Source: Denitrovibrio sp.
Lineage (GTDB): Bacteria; Chrysiogenota; Deferribacteres; Deferribacterales; Geovibrionaceae
Direction: 5' to 3'
Length of the DNA stretch: 64,000 nt
Assembly: GCA_002869145.1 (NCBI GenBank)
Contig: PKTM01000008.1
Span: 1 to 64,000 of the forward strand
Shown: piece after piece, positions 59,917 through 64,000 of the stretch
How the letters are laid out: each line of letters starts with the position of its first letter
Numbering within the stretch: the first letter of the stretch is position 1
Notes under the pieces: model-generated
The model's input: only the letters and a program-made list of their open reading frames with translations
The model's database searches: none
What the model was told of the DNA's origin: nothing
Translations under genes and position numbers: made by a program

Positions 59917-61726
59917 AGAAGACGTTCTTGAATATTTTAAGAAACGGACTGTCGTTTTTTATACATTCCTTATGATATTTATGATGATCCTCGGTGCACG
60001 CATGGCGTACATGCAGGTTGTTGGTTATGAGAATTATAAACGTCTTTCAGAAAATAACCGAATCCGTCTTATGCGCATTAAAGCGGATAGAGGGTTTATC
60101 AAAGATGCTAAAGGGCGGCTTGTTGTTAAAAACACACCTAGTTATGAGCTGAACGTAGTTAAGGAAGACGTGGATAACATTGATGCACTCCTTGAAAGAC
60201 TGAACACAATAGTTCCAATAGATAAAAAATACGCTTTAAAGCAGATAAAAAAATCTTACCTATACGAACCGGCTGTAATCCAGCGTGGTCTTAATTTTGA
60301 GCAGGTTGCAAAAGTTCTTGAAAATTCAGCAGATTTTCTTGGGGTTGAAATAGGCTTGGAATCTGTTCGGAGTTATATGGACAGCAAGGCATTCAGTCAT
60401 GTGCTTGGCTACCTTTCTGAAGTAAATGACAGAGATATTCAGCGCAGCTCTGTTTACAAGAGCGGCGATATGATTGGCAAGACCGGTATAGAGAAGATAC
60501 ACGAGAATATTCTCCGTGGCGAAGATGGTGCAAGACAGGTAGAGGTGGATTCATACGGACGCATTCTTGAAGTGTTGTCAGAAAAGCAATCTGTATCAGG
60601 GCAGAACATAGCCCTTACACTCGATTACGACCTTCAGACTTTTACACATAAACTTATGAAAAATAAGATGGGTGCTGTAGTTGTTATGGATATTGAGAAC
60701 TTCGATCTGCTTACCATGTACTCTGCTCCGTCTTACGATCTTACGGCATTTACCCCTTTTGCCAGCTCTAAAGAGAGGCTTGCAATAATAAAAAATGAGA
60801 AAAAACCTCTTTTGAACAGGTCGATAGAGGGGAGTTATCCACCGGGTTCGGTCTATAAAATACTTATGTCAGTCATCGCTATTATGGAGGGGAAGATAAC
60901 GCCGGAAACCACATATAACTGTCCCGGCGAGCTTCAGTATGGTAATTTCACTTACCGCTGCTGGAAAAAGGGGGGGCACGGCAAGCTTGACCTTGTCCAC
61001 GCAATAGAGCAGTCCTGTGATGTATATTTTTACAATGTGGGTCTTGTGACAGGGATAGACCCAATATCAAAATTTTCAAAACTTTTTTCTTTAGGCAGAA
61101 AAACGGAGATAAATCTTCCAAATGAAAAGTTCGGCTTCTTCCCAAGCCGTGAGTGGAAGAAAGAGGCCAGAAACGAACCATGGTATCCCGGGGAAACAAT
61201 AATCACTTCTATAGGGCAGGGTTACATATCCACAACTCCTATGCAGATAGCTGTTATGCTGTCAGGTCTTTTTAATGGCGGAAAAGTTTTTGCGCCTAAT
61301 CTTATAAAATACATAGAAGACGCTGAGAACGGCGTTAAAATTATGCAGGAGTCACAGCTTCTGCGGCAGGTGTCTCTTGACCCGGAAGCTGTAAAAGTAG
61401 CTCTGGAAGGGATGCGAGAGGTTGTTCACGGAGACCGTGCCACAGGCTACAGGGCAAAGGTTGAAGGGATAACTATCGGTGGAAAAACAGGTACTGCTCA
61501 GGTGGTAAGCCTTAAGCATACCGAAGAGTTGGAAGACGAGGAGATACCTGAAGATTTCCGTGATCACTCCTGGTTTGGCTCGGTATTCCCTGTTTCCAAC
61601 CCGAAATATGTTGCAGTTGCTTTAATAGAGCACGGCGGCGCAGGTAGCAAAGGAGCTGCACCCATTGTGGGAGCAGTAATAAATAAAATGGCGGATCTTG
61701 GATATGTTTGGCGTCAACCTAGATAG
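59897..61726 (+). CDS. mrdA: Penicillin-binding protein 2 (elongasome transpeptidase)
   Basis: 609 residues from GTG 59897, which lies 20 nt inside mreD. Transmembrane anchor near residues 20-38, pedestal domain with 'ADRGFIKDAKGRLVVKNTPSYEL' and 'HVLGYLSEVNDRDIQ', and a transpeptidase domain. Active-site Ser is in 'GSYPPGSVYKI' (SxxK), followed by 'SCD' in 'IEQSCDVYFYNVG' (SxN-equivalent) and 'GGKTGTAQV' (KTG). Cross-links peptidoglycan with RodA, encoded next. Confidence 0.96.
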   Translation: MLLKTLKEDVLEYFKKRTVVFYTFLMIFMMILGARMAYMQVVGYENYKRLSENNRIRLMRIKADRGFIKDAKGRLVVKNTPSYELNVVKEDVDNIDALLERLNTIVPIDKKYALKQIKKSYLYEPAVIQRGLNFEQVAKVLENSADFLGVEIGLESVRSYMDSKAFSHVLGYLSEVNDRDIQRSSVYKSGDMIGKTGIEKIHENILRGEDGARQVEVDSYGRILEVLSEKQSVSGQNIALTLDYDLQTFTHKLMKNKMGAVVVMDIENFDLLTMYSAPSYDLTAFTPFASSKERLAIIKNEKKPLLNRSIEGSYPPGSVYKILMSVIAIMEGKITPETTYNCPGELQYGNFTYRCWKKGGHGKLDLVHAIEQSCDVYFYNVGLVTGIDPISKFSKLFSLGRKTEINLPNEKFGFFPSREWKKEARNEPWYPGETIITSIGQGYISTTPMQIAVMLSGLFNGGKVFAPNLIKYIEDAENGVKIMQESQLLRQVSLDPEAVKVALEGMREVVHGDRATGYRAKVEGITIGGKTGTAQVVSLKHTEELEDEEIPEDFRDHSWFGSVFPVSNPKYVAVALIEHGGAGSKGAAPIVGAVINKMADLGYVWRQPR

Positions 61727-62825
61727 GAAACATCTGGAAAATTTTGATATTACTTTGTTTCTGGCAATGCTGTGTATTACGGTCATTGGAGTTGTGGCCA
61801 TATACAGTGCCGGGTATGACCCTGTAACATCCACAGTGAAAAAGTACTATGTAAGACAGATTTACTGGCTTGCTATCGGCTACTTCATGTTCTTCAGTTT
61901 CAGTGCATTAGGACATAAGAAGCTTGTTAAGTATTCTTATCTATTTTACATTCTCGGCATATTAGTGCTTTTGGCTGTTCTTGTAATGGGGCATGTTGGG
62001 ATGGGCGCAAGAAGATGGATCGCAATAGGCAGTATGCGTATTCAGCCGTCTGAGGTTTTTAAGTTTATTTGGGTGATCTTTTTAGCAAGGCTATATCTGG
62101 ATTTCGGCCGTGAAAAGCTTGGCATGGTAGGCATTGCCAGAAAGCTCATATGGGTAATCCCCCCTTTCACACTAGTTTTCCTTCAGCCCGACCTGGGTAC
62201 AGCAGGAACTTTTCTTGCAATATGGGGCATGCTTCTGCTTGTAATAGGCATTAAGAGGATGACTTTCCTAATTATAATTATAACGATGGTGTTTGCCGCT
62301 CCAGTGCTTTGGTCGCAAATGAAACCTTATCAGCAAAAAAGGGTAGTTACATTTCTAAACCCAGAGAAAGACCCTTTCGGTTCAGGATATCATGTTATTC
62401 AGTCAAAGATTGCTATAGGCTCCGGAGGACTCACTGGGAAGGGCTTTCTTAAAGGCACACAGTCTCACCTGAAATTTATCCCAGAGAGACATACTGACTT
62501 TATCTTTTCTGTTATAGCAGAGGAAGCGGGACTTGTCGGAGCATTGATTATAATATCTCTATTCATGATAATGCTTTTGCGCATAATGATGATCTCTTTG
62601 AATGCCAAAGAGCCCGCCGGGAAGCTGATATGTATAGGTGTTAGTGGTTTTATATTTTTCCAGTTTTATGTAAATGTTGCCATGACAGCGGGGATGATGC
62701 CTGTTGTAGGTATCCCCATGCCTTTAGTTAGTTATGGGGGATCTTCACTTTTGACATTTATGTCTATGCTGGGTTTGGTGAATGGTGTTGCAATGAGGAG
62801 ATTTGATGATCCGGGTGATGATTAA
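61704..62825 (+). CDS. rodA: Peptidoglycan glycosyltransferase RodA
   Basis: About 373 residues. ATG 61704 is chosen over a TTG two codons earlier; either way the start overlaps mrdA. SEDS-family protein with ten helices: 'ALGHKKLVKYSYLFY', 'GARRWIAIGSMRIQPSEVFKF' (with the conserved RW and QPSE), 'LQPDLGTAGTFLAIWGMLL' (catalytic Asp), 'GKGFLKGTQSHLKFIPERHTDFIFSVIAEEAG' and 'GIPMPLVSYGGSSLL'. Polymerises glycan strands with PBP2. Its stop shares one base with the next start. Confidence 0.95.
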   Translation: MFGVNLDRKHLENFDITLFLAMLCITVIGVVAIYSAGYDPVTSTVKKYYVRQIYWLAIGYFMFFSFSALGHKKLVKYSYLFYILGILVLLAVLVMGHVGMGARRWIAIGSMRIQPSEVFKFIWVIFLARLYLDFGREKLGMVGIARKLIWVIPPFTLVFLQPDLGTAGTFLAIWGMLLLVIGIKRMTFLIIIITMVFAAPVLWSQMKPYQQKRVVTFLNPEKDPFGSGYHVIQSKIAIGSGGLTGKGFLKGTQSHLKFIPERHTDFIFSVIAEEAGLVGALIIISLFMIMLLRIMMISLNAKEPAGKLICIGVSGFIFFQFYVNVAMTAGMMPVVGIPMPLVSYGGSSLLTFMSMLGLVNGVAMRRFDDPGDD

Positions 62826-64000
62826 TGAAAGATTATAAAAGACTTCTGGAGGTTAATAAGCCTGCCAGATACATTAATGGAGAGATAAACTCTTTCCACA
62901 AAAGCCATACAGGCAGAACTACTTACTGCCTTATTTTTCCTGATGTTTATGAGGTCGGAATAAGCCATATAGGGTATAAAATGCTTTATGAAAGGCTTAA
63001 CCGACTGGAAGATGTAGCATGTGAACGTTTTTTTATGCCGTGGGTAGATGCCATTGAGAAATTTGGCTCTGAGATGTTTACAAGTTTAGAGTCGAATACA
63101 TGTCTTAAGGATTTTGATTTGCTGGGTTTCAGTGTTCAGTATGAACTTTCCTACACTAACATTCTTCATACACTAAAATATGCTGAGATACCACTTCGCT
63201 CTGTTAACAGAGGTGATGATGACCCTATAGTTATGGCTGGCGGCCCATGTGCGGTTAATCCCATGCCGTTAGCGCCGTTCATAGATGTTTTTTTTATAGG
63301 CGAATCAGAAAGTGTTCTGCCGGAGGCTGTCAAAGAGTTTCATAAGCTGAAAAACAATGGCTGCAAAAGATCGGAACTGCTTGAATATTTTAATACATTA
63401 TCATACTGCTACGTGCCATCTGTAGACCCTGATAAGCATGTCCGCAGGTCGATATATTCGGATTTCACAAAAGACCACACTATAGAGAAGCTGATAGTGC
63501 CGACTATTCCTGCTGTTCAGGACAGGGTTTCTGTGGAGATATCCAGAGGCTGTACCAGAGGGTGCAGGTTTTGTCAGGCGGGGATAATCTATCGTCCGAA
63601 CAGAGAACGCAGTATTGACGATATTGCTCGTGATGCACTTACTCAGCTTTCCAATACAGGCTATCTTGAAACATCGCTATTGTCTCTTTCCGCATCAGAT
63701 TACAGCAGACTTGAAGAGCTTCTTGTTACCATGGTTCAGCTCACAAGCAGCCGGAAGGTTTCTCTGTCATTGCCCTCTATACGGGCTGACAGGATTAAGG
63801 AATATATGTTCCGTGAGCTGTCAAAGGTTCGTAAAAGCGGGTTTACAATAGCTCCTGAGGCTGGCTCGCAGCGGATGCGTGATGCTATAAATAAAGGCTT
63901 AACCGAAGAAGATATCCTCGCAGCTGTAGAGAAAGCTTCTGATGCTGGTTGGAACGGGGCAAAACTCTATTTTATGATAGGGCTTCCGGGGGAAACTATA
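62825..64000 (+). CDS. Radical SAM protein, TIGR03960-type (partial, runs off the window)
   Basis: First ~392 codons from ATG 62825 (TAATG overlap with rodA). An N-terminal B12-binding-like domain ('CLIFPDVYEVGISHIGYKMLYERL', 'GFSVQYELSYTNILHTL', 'VMAGGPCAVNPMPLAPFID') is followed by a radical SAM core with cluster Cys in 'ISRGCTRGCRFCQAGIIYRP' (CxxxCxxC) and 'GFTIAPEAGSQRMRDAINKG'. This is the uncharacterised family often fused to, or beside, a DUF2344 (TIGR03936) protein and found near rng/rplU in many diderms. The substrate is unknown. The C-terminus lies beyond 64000. Confidence 0.88.
   Translation, partial: MKDYKRLLEVNKPARYINGEINSFHKSHTGRTTYCLIFPDVYEVGISHIGYKMLYERLNRLEDVACERFFMPWVDAIEKFGSEMFTSLESNTCLKDFDLLGFSVQYELSYTNILHTLKYAEIPLRSVNRGDDDPIVMAGGPCAVNPMPLAPFIDVFFIGESESVLPEAVKEFHKLKNNGCKRSELLEYFNTLSYCYVPSVDPDKHVRRSIYSDFTKDHTIEKLIVPTIPAVQDRVSVEISRGCTRGCRFCQAGIIYRPNRERSIDDIARDALTQLSNTGYLETSLLSLSASDYSRLEELLVTMVQLTSSRKVSLSLPSIRADRIKEYMFRELSKVRKSGFTIAPEAGSQRMRDAINKGLTEEDILAAVEKASDAGWNGAKLYFMIGLPGETI

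Overview
The window looks like a chromosomal segment from an anaerobic, respiring Gram-negative (diderm) bacterium of moderate-to-low GC. It has LptE, Mre/Rod elongasome genes, an acetate-type sodium symporter locus and a respiratory arsenate-reductase-type operon. The mix would suit a Deferribacterota member such as Denitrovibrio, Geovibrio or Seleniivibrio; that placement is inference from memory, not from a search. No rRNA, tRNA, IS element, prophage or CRISPR array was seen. Most genes are tightly packed, often with 1-20 nt overlaps and several TTG or GTG starts.

Layout. 1-1974: ferric iron ABC transporter (permease cut by the window edge, plus binding protein) behind a sigma-70 promoter carrying a near-consensus Fur box. 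2140-5512: a receiver-only regulator, a TRAP-type binding protein and a histidine kinase with no TRAP membrane subunits. 5635-9183: a PhnD-like binding protein, a histidine kinase and an NtrC-type regulator. 9184-13319: two tandem palindromes, a textbook -24/-12 promoter, then arrA, arrB and a TorD-type chaperone. This is the most interesting locus: a complete sensing-to-enhancer-to-sigma54 circuit controlling a molybdoenzyme whose first Fe-S cluster motif has Asp in place of a Cys. 13460-18250: YbaN-like protein, RlmL-like methyltransferase, a small zinc-ribbon membrane protein and a natural fusion of MrfA-type helicase with an MrfB-like exonuclease. 18236-23190: phosphate regulon (Na/Pi transporter, phoR, phoB, phoU) with 11-bp-periodic Pho boxes.

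23203-29338: a TrmJ/SpoU-type methyltransferase broken by one in-frame stop, lytic transglycosylase, sfsA, holA, lptE, leuS. 29571-36583: GAF/HD-GYP protein, receiver, birA, coaX, rodZ-like gene, an unrecognised Usg/ASADH-like gene, a NifS-type protein that lacks the PLP lysine, IscU and Nfu. 36643-43702: CBS protein, an acetyl-CoA-synthetase-like protein with destroyed catalytic motifs, a CNMP/CBS/DUF294 protein, and the DUF4212/sodium-solute symporter operon. 43703-44505 is non-coding and holds two identical palindromes. 44506-45724: three small proteins of unknown role. 45755-49201: ubiX, ubiA-like, hemH, hemE. 49410-57435: serA, a large subtilisin-like lipoprotein, YjbQ, a diguanylate cyclase, lysS. 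57619-62825: mreB-mreC-mreD-mrdA-rodA, followed by a radical SAM protein that runs off the end.

Functional themes: periplasmic-binding-protein-coupled signalling controlling anaerobic respiration, phosphate and iron homeostasis, and several apparent pseudoenzymes (the NifS-like and Acs-like proteins) that keep their fold but have lost catalytic residues.
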